Assembly (NCBI GenBank): GCA_018725345.1
Contig: QLUI01000003.1
Location: 1 to 26,897 of the forward strand
DNA from: Bacillota bacterium
GTDB taxonomy: Bacteria; Bacillota; Dethiobacteria; Dethiobacterales; Dethiobacteraceae
Direction of reading: 5' to 3'
DNA: 26,897 nt
Shown: positions 6,662 through 14,133 of the stretch, one piece after another
Layout of the letters: each line of letters begins with the position of its first letter
How positions within the stretch are numbered: position 1 is the first letter of the stretch
The notes under the pieces: model-generated
What the model was told of the DNA's origin: nothing
The model's input: the letters and a program-made list of their open reading frames with translations, nothing else
Databases searched by the model: none
Position numbers and translations under genes: made by a program

Positions 6662-6918
6662 AAGATAACGCAATGACAGGGAAGCAGTATGCAGGAGATT
6701 AGGATTTCAGAGAGCCGGTGGTGCTGCGAACCGGTATCCCTCCCTGCTGAAATTACCCCCTTGAGCGGCGGACCGAAATGAAGTAGGCTCCGACGGATTC
6801 CCACCGTTAGCTGGGAAGGGCATTATCCCGCCTGCGGGACGTGCTTACTGAGTGGGCTTTAGGGTCAAATTGGGTGGTAACGCGGATTGAATCCGTCCCT
6901 TATCTTGGGGCGGTTTTT
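6662..6918 (+). promoter_or_regulatory. T-box riboswitch, probable tyrosine specificity
   Basis: The conserved T-box core is GGGTGGTAACGCGG at 6872-6885, whose TGGT would pair with the NCCA end of an uncharged tRNA carrying A at the discriminator position. Stem I runs from about 6675. It has the distal hairpin CCGGT/ACCGG (6715-6719 with 6730-6734) and an upper stem TTTCAG/CTGAAA (6705-6710 with 6747-6752). Just 3' of that stem, TAC (6754-6756) stands where the specifier codon is expected, nine bases before a GAG as in tyrS leaders I remember. The downstream genes are aroF, tyrA and aroA, which fits tyrosine. The competing terminator is at 6893-6918. The T-box call is firm; the specifier assignment is by eye. 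Confidence 0.92.
6893..6918 (+). terminator. T-box regulated terminator
   Basis: CCGTCCC (6893-6899) pairs with GGGGCGG (6907-6913) with one G-U pair, followed by TTTTT. Bases at the 5' side overlap those needed for the antiterminator with the T-box core, giving the usual either/or switch. Confidence 0.88.
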
Positions 6919-6970
6919 GTTGTATAGAAATCGTATTTTATAATTTCGATTTTAAGGAGGCTTATCAATC

Positions 6971-7999
6971 ATGATTATTGTGATGCAGACCGGCGTGACG
7001 TCAGAACAGATTGAAGAGGTGACGGAACGTCTGCAACGGAGGGGTTTGGGTGTTCACCTGTCCGTGGGGGAGTTTAAAACAATTATCGGCGCTATTGGGG
7101 ACGAGAAGGTTGTGCGGGAGATGGGGCTGGAAGCTTTGCCGTTTGTGGAAAGGGTGCTGCCTATTACCCAGCCATTTAAACTGGTGAGTCGGGAATTTCA
7201 ACCGGAAAATTCGCTGTTTACTGTGGGTGATTGCCTCATCGGTGGAGACGAGATAGTCTTAATGGCAGGGCCTTGCGCAGTGGAGAGCGAGGAGCAGCTT
7301 TTGGAGGCGGCAGAAGGGGTAAAGGCTGCCGGAGCGCAAATTTTACGAGGCGGCGCGTATAAGCCGCGCTCTTCTCCCTACTCATTTCAAGGCTTGGAGG
7401 AGGCGGGCCTGCAGATTTTAGCCCGGGTGCGGGAGAAAACAGGGATGCCCATAGTTACCGAGGTGATGGATCAGCATACTGTGGAGATGGTGGCTGAATA
7501 TACGGACATTATTCAGGTTGGCGCACGTAATATGCAGAACTTTTGCATGTTGCGGGAACTGGGAAAGCTAAGTAAGCCGATTCTTTTGAAGCGGGGCTTG
7601 TGTGCCACAATGGAAGAGTGGCTGATGGCGGCGGAATATATTGTCTCCGGCGGAAACCGTCAAGTGATTCTATGCGAGCGGGGCATCCGCACTTTTGAGA
7701 CTTACACTCGGAATACGCTGGATTTGAGTGCGGTGCCGGTGATGAAGAGGTTGACGCATTTGCCGGTGATTGTCGACCCCAGCCACGGAACAGGAAGTTG
7801 GCGCTGGGTGCCGGCGATGAGCAGGGCTTCGGTGGCTGCCGGAGCTGACGGGGTAATGATTGAGGTGCATCCGCAGCCTGAGCAGGCGCTCTGCGATGGG
7901 GCTCAGTCTTTGACGGTGGAAAAGTTTGCTGCTTTGGTTTGCGACTTGGATAGGCTGGCTGTGGTCATGGGGCGACGGCTGAAAAAGCAGGTGTCTTAA
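6971..7999 (+). CDS. aroF: 3-deoxy-7-phosphoheptulonate (DAHP) synthase, type I-beta
   Basis: Condenses phosphoenolpyruvate with erythrose 4-phosphate, the first step of the shikimate pathway. It has 342 residues. Residues 1-70 form a ferredoxin-like regulatory domain (MIIVMQTGVTSEQIEEV...), which in related enzymes senses tyrosine or phenylalanine. The TIM barrel follows with AGPCAVES (99-106), RGGAYKPRSSPYSFQG (126-141), GARNMQNF and VDPSHGTG, which supply PEP and metal ligands. ATG at 6971 follows AAGGAGG. It is the first gene behind the T-box and overlaps tyrA by one base (TAATG). It should therefore be controlled twice: by tRNA charging at the RNA level and possibly by product feedback. 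Confidence 0.96.
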   Translation: MIIVMQTGVTSEQIEEVTERLQRRGLGVHLSVGEFKTIIGAIGDEKVVREMGLEALPFVERVLPITQPFKLVSREFQPENSLFTVGDCLIGGDEIVLMAGPCAVESEEQLLEAAEGVKAAGAQILRGGAYKPRSSPYSFQGLEEAGLQILARVREKTGMPIVTEVMDQHTVEMVAEYTDIIQVGARNMQNFCMLRELGKLSKPILLKRGLCATMEEWLMAAEYIVSGGNRQVILCERGIRTFETYTRNTLDLSAVPVMKRLTHLPVIVDPSHGTGSWRWVPAMSRASVAAGADGVMIEVHPQPEQALCDGAQSLTVEKFAALVCDLDRLAVVMGRRLKKQVS

Positions 8000-8895
8000 T
8001 GGCGGCTCTCTTTCGGCGCGCAGCTTTGGTCGGGGTCGGCATGTTGGGAGGGTCGCTGGGACGCGCCATGCTGAAAAGAGGCCTGGTTAAAGAAGTCGTA
8101 GGCATAGATCAGTGTCAAGGCGTGCTGGCGAAAGCAGTAAGTCTTGGTGCAGTAAGCAGAACAACCGCTTCATTGCCGGAATGTGTGGGCGGGGCAGACT
8201 TGGTGATTTTGGCTGCTCCGGTTGTGGCTGTGCTTGAGTTGCTGCCAAAAATAGCGGCTCATTTAGCACCCGGTGCGCTGGTCAGCGATGTATGTAGCAC
8301 AAAAGGGGCTGTGCTGAAGCAGGCGCTGGCATGTTTGCCTGAGAGCGTCACTTTTTTAGGCGGGCACCCGATGGCCGGTTCCGAAAAAGACGGGGTCGAG
8401 GCGCTGGACGAGCAGCTTTTTGAAAATGCTGTTTATGTGCTGACCTATACGGTGCGCAATGCGCTCAGCCAGCAGTTCGTCCGTTTGCTGGAGCAGTTGG
8501 GCGCGATCCCGGTCGAAATGGGGGCGGAGCAACATGACCGGGTGGTGGCTAATGTTTCTCATTTGCCCCATTTAGCCGCTTCAGTGCTGGCGGAGGTGGT
8601 TGCCGCAAACAGCAAAGACAGGAAAGAGATTATAAGGTTGGCTGCCGGCGGTTTTCGCGATACTACCAGGGTAGCGCTGGGTAATCCTCAGCTTTGGCGG
8701 GATATATGTTTAACTAATCGAGGCGAGCTTGTGCTGCTGCTGGATGCTTATCTGCGAGAGCTTGGGGCGGTACGGGATTTAGTGGCGGCGGGCGATGAGA
8801 ACGGTTTGCTCGCTCATTTTCAGCGGGCGCGCGATTTTCGTAGCCAGGTGCCGCTGCCAAAGTTGCGCAAAAATGGGCAACCAACTTGGGCTTGA
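7999..8895 (+). CDS. tyrA: Prephenate dehydrogenase
   Basis: Oxidises prephenate to 4-hydroxyphenylpyruvate with NAD(P)+, committing chorismate to tyrosine. It has 298 residues. VGVGMLGGSLG (11-21) is the dinucleotide-binding loop, SDVCSTKG (96-103) and HPMAGSEKDG (123-132) are family signatures, and VANVSHLPH (183-191) holds catalytic and substrate-binding residues. The protein ends without the C-terminal ACT domain seen in some Gram-positive TyrA proteins, so feedback may rest on AroF and the T-box. It is translationally coupled to aroF by the TAATG overlap and lies 12 bases before aroA. No aromatic aminotransferase gene is in the window. Confidence 0.95.
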   Translation: MAALFRRAALVGVGMLGGSLGRAMLKRGLVKEVVGIDQCQGVLAKAVSLGAVSRTTASLPECVGGADLVILAAPVVAVLELLPKIAAHLAPGALVSDVCSTKGAVLKQALACLPESVTFLGGHPMAGSEKDGVEALDEQLFENAVYVLTYTVRNALSQQFVRLLEQLGAIPVEMGAEQHDRVVANVSHLPHLAASVLAEVVAANSKDRKEIIRLAAGGFRDTTRVALGNPQLWRDICLTNRGELVLLLDAYLRELGAVRDLVAAGDENGLLAHFQRARDFRSQVPLPKLRKNGQPTWA

Positions 8896-8907
8896 GGAGG
8901 GTCGAGA

Positions 8908-10212
8908 ATGAAAGTGGTTCTAGATGGCAGTGGTCCGATCAGAGGCGAGATAACGGTGCCGGGGGACAAGTCCATTTCTCATCGTGCGCTGATTTTAGGC
9001 GCCCTGGCTGAGGGAGAAACGGAAATTTCCGGCTTTCTCGCCGGGGAGGATTGTTTAGCTACTGCTCTCTGCCTGCGCAAGTTGGGGGTAGAGATAGTTG
9101 TGCAGGAGTCGAATGTGCGGGTGGCAGGCGTGGGCCTTTATGGGTTGCGGGAGCCGGCTGCCATTTTAGACTGTGGTAACTCCGGGACGACGGCTCGGCT
9201 GCTGCTGGGTGTTTTGGCCGGGCAGCCTTTTTATACGGTGCTGACAGGCGATTGCTCGCTGCGGCAGCGGCCGATGAGCCGGGTGGTAGAGCCGCTGCGC
9301 CGGATGGGCGCGGCAATCTGGGGGCGCAGCCAAGGAAAATTGCTGCCGCTCTCAGTGCAGGGCAAAGAGATGCGTGCGCTTGAATATGTCTCACCAATTG
9401 CCAGTGCACAGGTTAAATCGGCGCTGCTGCTCGCCGGGCTGTATGCCCAAGGCATTACGGCGGTGCGGGAACCGGAGAAAAGTCGTGATCATTCAGAGAG
9501 GATGCTGACCGCTTTCGGAGCTGCAATAGAGGTGGAGGGCAATCTGGTGCGCCTGCAGGGCCAGCCTAGGCTGCAGGGGCAAGCCGTCCGGGTGCCAGGT
9601 GATATTTCTTCCGCCGCTTTTTTCTTGGTGGCTGCAAGTATTATGCCCGGTTCCGATTTGATTGTGCGAAATGTGGGCGTTAACCCTACCCGCACCGGGG
9701 TGCTTGATGTGCTGCGCGAAATGGGTGCTGCGCTGGAACTGTTTAACCATAGGGTGGAAAGCGGCGAGCCGGTGGCAGATATCCGCGTTCAGTCAGCCGA
9801 TTTGCGTGGGGTGGAGATTGGCGGTGAAATTATTCCGCGGTTGATTGACGAATTGCCTATTTTAGCGGTGGCGGCTATGTTCGCCGCCGGTGAAACTTAT
9901 GTGCGTGATGCGGCGGAGCTGCGTGTGAAGGAGACAGACCGGATTTTGGCGGTAGCTGAAGAGTTCGGCAAGCTCGGGGCAGCGATTACGCCTAAAGCTG
10001 ACGGTTTTGTGGTGACTGGTGGACGGTCGCTTTTCTCTGCTACAGCAAACAGCCGCGGCGATCATCGCATTGCCATGGCGTTATGTGTAGCTGCTTTGGC
10101 GGGAAATGTGCGGCTGACTATGGATTCTGCCGAAAGCGTGGCCATTTCTTTCCCTGGTTTTTGGCAGGCGCTGCATCAGGGACAGATAAACCGTCTGGAT
10201 TTTTTCCAGTGA
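8908..10212 (+). CDS. aroA: 3-phosphoshikimate 1-carboxyvinyltransferase (EPSP synthase)
   Basis: Transfers the enolpyruvyl group from PEP to shikimate 3-phosphate. It has 434 residues, full length. GDKSISHRA (19-27) supplies the catalytic Lys and Ser, DCGNSGTTARLL (88-99) is the PEP-binding loop, and GDCSLRQRPM follows. RLIDELPILAVAA and RVKETDRI carry the catalytic Asp and Glu in the second half. The sequence is closer to Bacillus-type enzymes than to the enterobacterial type. GAGGAGGG precedes ATG 8908, 12 bases after tyrA. The gene is followed immediately by a hairpin-rich element, which may separate it from bshC. Confidence 0.97.
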   Translation: MKVVLDGSGPIRGEITVPGDKSISHRALILGALAEGETEISGFLAGEDCLATALCLRKLGVEIVVQESNVRVAGVGLYGLREPAAILDCGNSGTTARLLLGVLAGQPFYTVLTGDCSLRQRPMSRVVEPLRRMGAAIWGRSQGKLLPLSVQGKEMRALEYVSPIASAQVKSALLLAGLYAQGITAVREPEKSRDHSERMLTAFGAAIEVEGNLVRLQGQPRLQGQAVRVPGDISSAAFFLVAASIMPGSDLIVRNVGVNPTRTGVLDVLREMGAALELFNHRVESGEPVADIRVQSADLRGVEIGGEIIPRLIDELPILAVAAMFAAGETYVRDAAELRVKETDRILAVAEEFGKLGAAITPKADGFVVTGGRSLFSATANSRGDHRIAMALCVAALAGNVRLTMDSAESVAISFPGFWQALHQGQINRLDFFQ

Positions 10213-10310
10213 GTGAACTCGTTTAAGCAAAGCTTAAACATCGGGGAATCAGGTGGAGAGTCTACTCCACCTGATTAAAAATTCCCACCTACGCTTTGCT
10301 TAGAGGTGGG
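10211..10310. repeat. Three-hairpin intergenic element (MITE/PATE-like)
   Basis: Three perfect hairpins stand in a row: GTTTAAGC-AAA-GCTTAAAC (10221-10239), AATCAGGTGGAG/CTCCACCTGATT (10247-10258 with 10265-10276), and CCCACCT/AGGTGGG (10284-10290 with 10304-10310). The loop of the third (GCTTTGCTTA, 10293-10302) is complementary to TAAGCAAAGC in the first (10224-10233). There is no T-run, so these are not intrinsic terminators. The left edge, GAGTGAACTCGTTT (10211-10224), recurs inverted at bases 1-14 of the window. Subterminal palindromes of this kind are typical of non-autonomous relatives of IS200/IS605 elements, but no transposase is present to prove it. Confidence 0.6.
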
Positions 10311-10362
10311 GCCTTAACCCAAAAGAAAAACCAAGATGAATTTTGCCAGAGGGGAGAGCTGT

Positions 10363-11982
10363 ATGTCGAGAACTAGTCTGTTGCCCGAAAAAAACACGCC
10401 GGACATCTATCAAGATTTTTTGCTTAATTTACCTCAGGCTACCCGTTTTTTAGGGCCGCATTATAGTGAGTCTGTCGGTTTTGTTGCTAAGGCGGAGCAG
10501 GTTTGCGCTAAATTTGGCGGAGAGCGAGAGCAACTTGCCCAGATGCTGCTGGCATATAATCGCAAGGTAGGCTGTGGAGGGGCGGCTCTGGCTCAGATTG
10601 AGAAGTTGCGTGATAGACGAGCGGTGGCAGTGCTGTGCGGTCAGCAGGCAGGGTTGCTGTCGGGTCCTCTCTATACGATATATAAGGCGCTTTGCGCGGT
10701 GAAGCTGGCGGCGAAGCTGGAGGGTGAGCTTGGACGGCCCGTGGTACCGGTATTCTGGATTGCGTCGGAAGATCATGATTTTTCCGAGGCTAATCACTGC
10801 TATGTGCAGGATAAGGAGGGTAAGCCGCGGCGTATCCAGTTGGAGTTAGCCCATAGCGGAGAGCCGGTGGGGCAACTTTTGCTGACAGAACAGGCAGGCC
10901 GGGAAGTGTTGGCTACGCTGGCGGCGGCGGTACCTGGCTCGGAGTTTGTCGCGGAGATTATGGCATGGCTGGAGGAGGCGCGCAGCCAGGCAACGACGCC
11001 GGTGGATTGGTTTGCGCGGATTTTAGCTAAACTCTTTGCTGGGGAAGGGCTGGTATTGTTTGAGCCGCTTTTGGCGGAGGCGCGAACGCTGGCTGCCGGA
11101 GTGTTCAGCCAGGCGATCCGGCAAAGGGAGGCGGCAGAATCAGCTTTAGTTTCGCGCGAGGCGGCACTGAGGGCGGAGGGGTATCAGCTGCAGGTGGAGC
11201 GGGAGGCGGGCGCCACCTTGCTGATGTTGCTCGGAAAAAAGCGGACTGCCCTGTACCGGCGCGACGGTCATTTTGTCACCAGGGATGGTTTGTTTCGTCA
11301 GAGTGAAGCAGAACTGCTTGAGCGTGCGGCTGCTATGCCGGAGTCGCTAAGTGCCAACGTTTTATTGCGCCCGCTTTTTCAGGATAGAATTTTTCCTACG
11401 GTTGCATATATTCCGGGTCCGGGGGAATGTGCTTACCTTGCCCAGGCGGCGGCGCTCTATCCTGTACTTGGTATTGAGCAGCCGCTGCTTTGGCCGCGGC
11501 CGGGCGTGACGCTGGTGGAACGGCGACTGGCTCAGTATCTGGAGAAATACCGGGTGGCGGAAGAGGAGGTTTTGCAGGGTCTGGACGAAGCGCTGGCCCG
11601 GGAAATAAAGAAGCAGAGCGAGCTGGATATTGATAGTATCTTTGCTCATTTGCGCGGGCATTTGGCGCTGGAATATGAGCATTTAAAGCGGGATTTAGCA
11701 AAACTAAATCCGCAACTTGGCGTCCTCGCGGATAAGAACTTGGCCCTCGTTAATAACCAAGTGAGCTACTTGGAAGATAAAGCGCGGGAAGAAGATAAAA
11801 AGAAGAGTGAAGTGATGATGCGTCATTTTCTTGCTTTAGAGCTGACGCTTAAACCGAACGGCAAACTTCAGGAGCGGGTCTTTTGTCTTTTGCCTTTTCT
11901 TTTAAAGTATGGTCCGGCTTTTTGGGAGCAGTTGGTGTCCGAATTTCCGCACCAGCCGGGTCACCACCTACTTTATCTTTAG
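10363..11982 (+). CDS. bshC: Bacillithiol synthase (cysteine-adding enzyme)
   Basis: Catalyses the last step of bacillithiol synthesis, joining cysteine to glucosaminyl-malate. It has 539 residues, as I remember for Bacillus BshC. Family segments visible are GPLYTIYKALCAVKLA (about 98-113) and VFWIASEDHDFSEANH (about 130-145), in the nucleotide-binding-like core. A charged, coiled-coil-like region lies at about 406-486 (REIKKQSELD..., LEDKAREEDKKKSE), followed by a compact C-terminal domain. ATG 10363 follows AGGGGAGAG; a longer start at 10336 would place that SD inside the gene. It lies 46 bases before bshB1. No clear promoter is visible between aroA and bshC. Confidence 0.95.
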   Translation: MSRTSLLPEKNTPDIYQDFLLNLPQATRFLGPHYSESVGFVAKAEQVCAKFGGEREQLAQMLLAYNRKVGCGGAALAQIEKLRDRRAVAVLCGQQAGLLSGPLYTIYKALCAVKLAAKLEGELGRPVVPVFWIASEDHDFSEANHCYVQDKEGKPRRIQLELAHSGEPVGQLLLTEQAGREVLATLAAAVPGSEFVAEIMAWLEEARSQATTPVDWFARILAKLFAGEGLVLFEPLLAEARTLAAGVFSQAIRQREAAESALVSREAALRAEGYQLQVEREAGATLLMLLGKKRTALYRRDGHFVTRDGLFRQSEAELLERAAAMPESLSANVLLRPLFQDRIFPTVAYIPGPGECAYLAQAAALYPVLGIEQPLLWPRPGVTLVERRLAQYLEKYRVAEEEVLQGLDEALAREIKKQSELDIDSIFAHLRGHLALEYEHLKRDLAKLNPQLGVLADKNLALVNNQVSYLEDKAREEDKKKSEVMMRHFLALELTLKPNGKLQERVFCLLPFLLKYGPAFWEQLVSEFPHQPGHHLLYL

Positions 11983-12028
11983 GGCTGCAAAGCTTTTGGC
12001 AATTCTCTTTGAAAGGAAGTGGCGAGCG

Positions 12029-12781
12029 ATGAAATTGGATATTTTGGCTTTTGGCGCCCATCCCGATGATGTGGAGATTGGCTTTGGAGGCACATTGATT
12101 AAACATGCCGCCAAAGGGTATAAGTGTGGGATTGTGGATTTGACTGCCGGCGAGATGGGCAGTAACGGTACGCCGGAGATTCGCAGGCAGGAGGCGCTGC
12201 GGGCGGCTGAGATCATGGGGATGCAGCTGCGGGACTGTTTGGGGTTGCCGGATGCACGCCTGGAGATCAATGAGGAGAGTAAGCGGGCGGTGATTGAAGT
12301 AATTCGTAAATACCGCCCCCATGTGGTGGTCGGTCCCTTTCATGCGGACAGACATCCGGATCATTTGCGGGCGAGCCAGCTTGTGCGGGAGGCGGCTCAT
12401 TTGTCAGGATTGCGGAAATATCCGGCGGAGGGTGAGGCGTATCGACCTGCTGTGGTGGCTCAATACTTTCTGGCGGTGCATGGTGAACCTTCCTTCATCG
12501 TGGATATTAGCGAAGATTATGAAAAGAAGATAGATGCGCTTTGTGCCCACGAAAGCCAGTTTGGTTTACGAAAAGAAGCTGACTGGCAGACGCTTGTCAA
12601 TGATCCGGCGTTTATCAGAATGATTATCAGCCGTGATCAGTTTGTCGGTTCGCTGATTCAGGTGCTGTATGGGGAAGGAATCTATTTGGAAGATAAAATG
12701 ATCCTGAATGATTTAATGTCACTTAGGGGGCGAATGCCAAATCTAGTCATGGAGAGGATTAAGGGGGTGGTGCGGCAATGA
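12029..12781 (+). CDS. bshB1: Bacillithiol biosynthesis deacetylase (LmbE/PIG-L family)
   Basis: Removes the acetyl group from N-acetylglucosaminyl-malate, the second step of bacillithiol synthesis. It has 250 residues with an LmbE-like fold. AHPDDVE (10-16) carries the zinc His and the catalytic Asp, and HADRHPDH (105-112) supplies the remaining zinc ligand. The TAGEMGSNGTPEIRRQEA segment is typical of BshB1. ATG 12029 follows GAAAGGAAG. A longer open frame back to 11909 lies inside bshC and is not supported. Its last bases overlap the start of bshA (ATGA), so the two are translationally coupled. Related MshB or Bca enzymes are alternatives, but the flanking bshC and bshA settle the role. 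Confidence 0.95.
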   Translation: MKLDILAFGAHPDDVEIGFGGTLIKHAAKGYKCGIVDLTAGEMGSNGTPEIRRQEALRAAEIMGMQLRDCLGLPDARLEINEESKRAVIEVIRKYRPHVVVGPFHADRHPDHLRASQLVREAAHLSGLRKYPAEGEAYRPAVVAQYFLAVHGEPSFIVDISEDYEKKIDALCAHESQFGLRKEADWQTLVNDPAFIRMIISRDQFVGSLIQVLYGEGIYLEDKMILNDLMSLRGRMPNLVMERIKGVVRQ

Positions 12782-13908
12782 ATATTGGTATAGTCTGCTA
12801 TCCCACCCATGGCGGTAGCGGAGTGGTGGCCACGGAATTGGGGAAAGAGCTGGCGCTGCTTGGGCATACAGTCCACTTTATTTCCTATCAGCCCCCGTTT
12901 CGTTTGGAGCTTTTTCAGCCTAATGTCTATTACCATGAGGTGGAGATGCTCGGTTATCCGCTCTTTAAATATCCACCGTATACACTGGCGCTGATTAATA
13001 AAATTGCGGAGCTGGTAGAGCGCGAAAAACTGGATATTATCCACGCCCATTATGCTATTCCCCATTCTTTTTGTGCTCATCTGGCCAGAGAAGTGCTGGG
13101 AGAGAGCAGCCGGGTTAAGGTAGTGACGACGCTGCATGGAACAGACATTACTTTGGTGGGCAGCGATCCGTCGTTTAAGCGGATTACTCGTTTTAGTATC
13201 GAAAAAAGCGACGGTATTACTGCGGTTTCGCATAGTCTGCAGGAGGAAACGCACCAGACTTTCAATGTAACAAAAACGGTGGAGGTTATATACAATTTTA
13301 TCAATACTAAGCGGGTGTTCCGGCTACCCGCTGCCCGTAAACTGATAGGTTGTGTGCCGGCAACAGGAAGGGTGCTGGTGCATGTTTCCAATTTTCGCCC
13401 GGTTAAGCGGGTGCCTGACGTGGTGGCAATATTTGCTAAGGTGCGCCGCGAAGTAGATGCTAAGCTACTGCTCGTTGGAGACGGGGTGCAGCGGCAGGCG
13501 GCGCAGGACGCCGTGGAGCAGTTTGGTTTGCAGCGAGATGTGCTGTTTTTTGGTGTGCAGGATAATGTTATTCCGCTTTTGTCTGCGGCGGATCTTTTTT
13601 TGCTACCATCAGAGAAAGAAAGCTTTGGCCTGGGCGCTCTGGAGGCGATGGCTTGTAGCGTGCCGGTGATCGCCACTCGGACAGGCGGTTTGCCGGAGCT
13701 GGTGGCGCATGGGGAAACCGGTTATCTGGCGGCAGTAGGCGATGTGGCTGCACTGGCGGACTATGCGCTGCAGTTGCTGTCTGATGAAAGCCTGTTGCGG
13801 CAGATGGGGGAGGCTGCCCGGCATCGAGCGGCGGAGCGGTTTGAAAGTGAACTGATGGTGCCGCAGTATGAGGCTTTTTATCAGCGCGTCCTGGCGGGGG
13901 GAAACTAG
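12778..13908 (+). CDS. bshA: N-acetyl-alpha-D-glucosaminyl L-malate synthase
   Basis: A GT4-family glycosyltransferase that joins UDP-GlcNAc to L-malate, the first step of bacillithiol synthesis. It has 376 residues. CYPTHGGSGVVATELGKELA (7-26) is the N-terminal Rossmann domain with the glycine loop, and HAHYAIPHS and LHGTDITLVG follow. ESFGLGALEAMACSVPVIA (about 281-299) is the nucleotide-sugar binding E-x7-E region. The ATG overlaps the bshB1 stop. No T-rich terminator is seen behind it; the next 225 bases hold repeats and the his promoter. Confidence 0.95.
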   Translation: MNIGIVCYPTHGGSGVVATELGKELALLGHTVHFISYQPPFRLELFQPNVYYHEVEMLGYPLFKYPPYTLALINKIAELVEREKLDIIHAHYAIPHSFCAHLAREVLGESSRVKVVTTLHGTDITLVGSDPSFKRITRFSIEKSDGITAVSHSLQEETHQTFNVTKTVEVIYNFINTKRVFRLPAARKLIGCVPATGRVLVHVSNFRPVKRVPDVVAIFAKVRREVDAKLLLVGDGVQRQAAQDAVEQFGLQRDVLFFGVQDNVIPLLSAADLFLLPSEKESFGLGALEAMACSVPVIATRTGGLPELVAHGETGYLAAVGDVAALADYALQLLSDESLLRQMGEAARHRAAERFESELMVPQYEAFYQRVLAGGN

Positions 13909-13946
13909 AAATCCTGCCGAAAGGCTGCTTTGCGCTCACAATAGCC

Positions 13947-13975
13947 AGAGGTCAGAGGTCAGAGATCAGACGAAG
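13947..13975. repeat. Tandem 7-base repeat (AGAGGTC), copy B
   Basis: AGAGGTC occurs twice in tandem (13947-13960), followed by AGAGATC and AGACGAAG. A degenerate relative with the same GACGAA end lies at 1712-1740. The role is unknown. Confidence 0.5.
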
Positions 13976-14008
13976 CCCTCACCCTAGCCCTCTCCCAGAG
14001 GGAGAGGG
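13976..14008. repeat. Dispersed G/C-rich repeat, half copy
   Basis: A 33-base sequence, CCCTCACCCTAGCCCTCTCC through AGAGGGAGAGGG, identical to 21496-21528. It forms a short hairpin (CCCTCTCCC, AGA, GGGAGAGGG). Unlike the other copy it lacks the right outer arm and is instead followed by two near-copies of GAGAGGGTAAAT. From memory, very similar repeats occur between genes in many unrelated bacterial genomes. Confidence 0.8.
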
Positions 14009-14058
14009 TAAATGTTGTGGAGAGGGTAAATAGTTTGCGCGATGTTTACATAAAATAC

Positions 14059-14087
14059 TTGACAGGCAAAAAAGCCGATGCTAAAAT
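14059..14087 (+). promoter_or_regulatory. Promoter of the histidine operon
   Basis: TTGACA (14059-14064), 17 bases, then TAAAAT (14082-14087). The predicted start of transcription falls inside the palindrome at 14088-14115. The GTG of hisZ lies 46 bases after the -10 box, too little room for a T-box leader. Confidence 0.88.
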
Positions 14088-14115
14088 TTAATACATTAAA
14101 GCGTTAATGTATTAA
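14088..14115. promoter_or_regulatory. Palindromic operator-like site over the his transcription start
   Basis: TTAATACATTAA (14088-14099), spacer AGCG, TTAATGTATTAA (14104-14115): a perfect 12-bp inverted repeat that abuts the -10 box. A dimeric repressor bound here would block RNA polymerase. A TrpR-like histidine regulator (called HisR or YerC) has been predicted for his operons of Firmicutes as far as I recall; no such gene is in the window. Confidence 0.7.
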
Positions 14116-14133
14116 AGGAAAGGTTGTGCTGCA

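Noticed and set aside
10221..10310. Intrinsic terminator behind aroA
   Set aside because: The three hairpins are strong but none is followed by a T-run, so they are reported as a repeat element rather than a terminator.
13077..13676. Minus-strand open frame of 199 codons opposite bshA
   Set aside because: Low-complexity Ser/Thr/Arg composition and complete overlap with bshA.
13976..14008. CRISPR-like repeat
   Set aside because: Only two copies exist, 7.5 kb apart, palindromic and without regular spacers; no cas genes are present.
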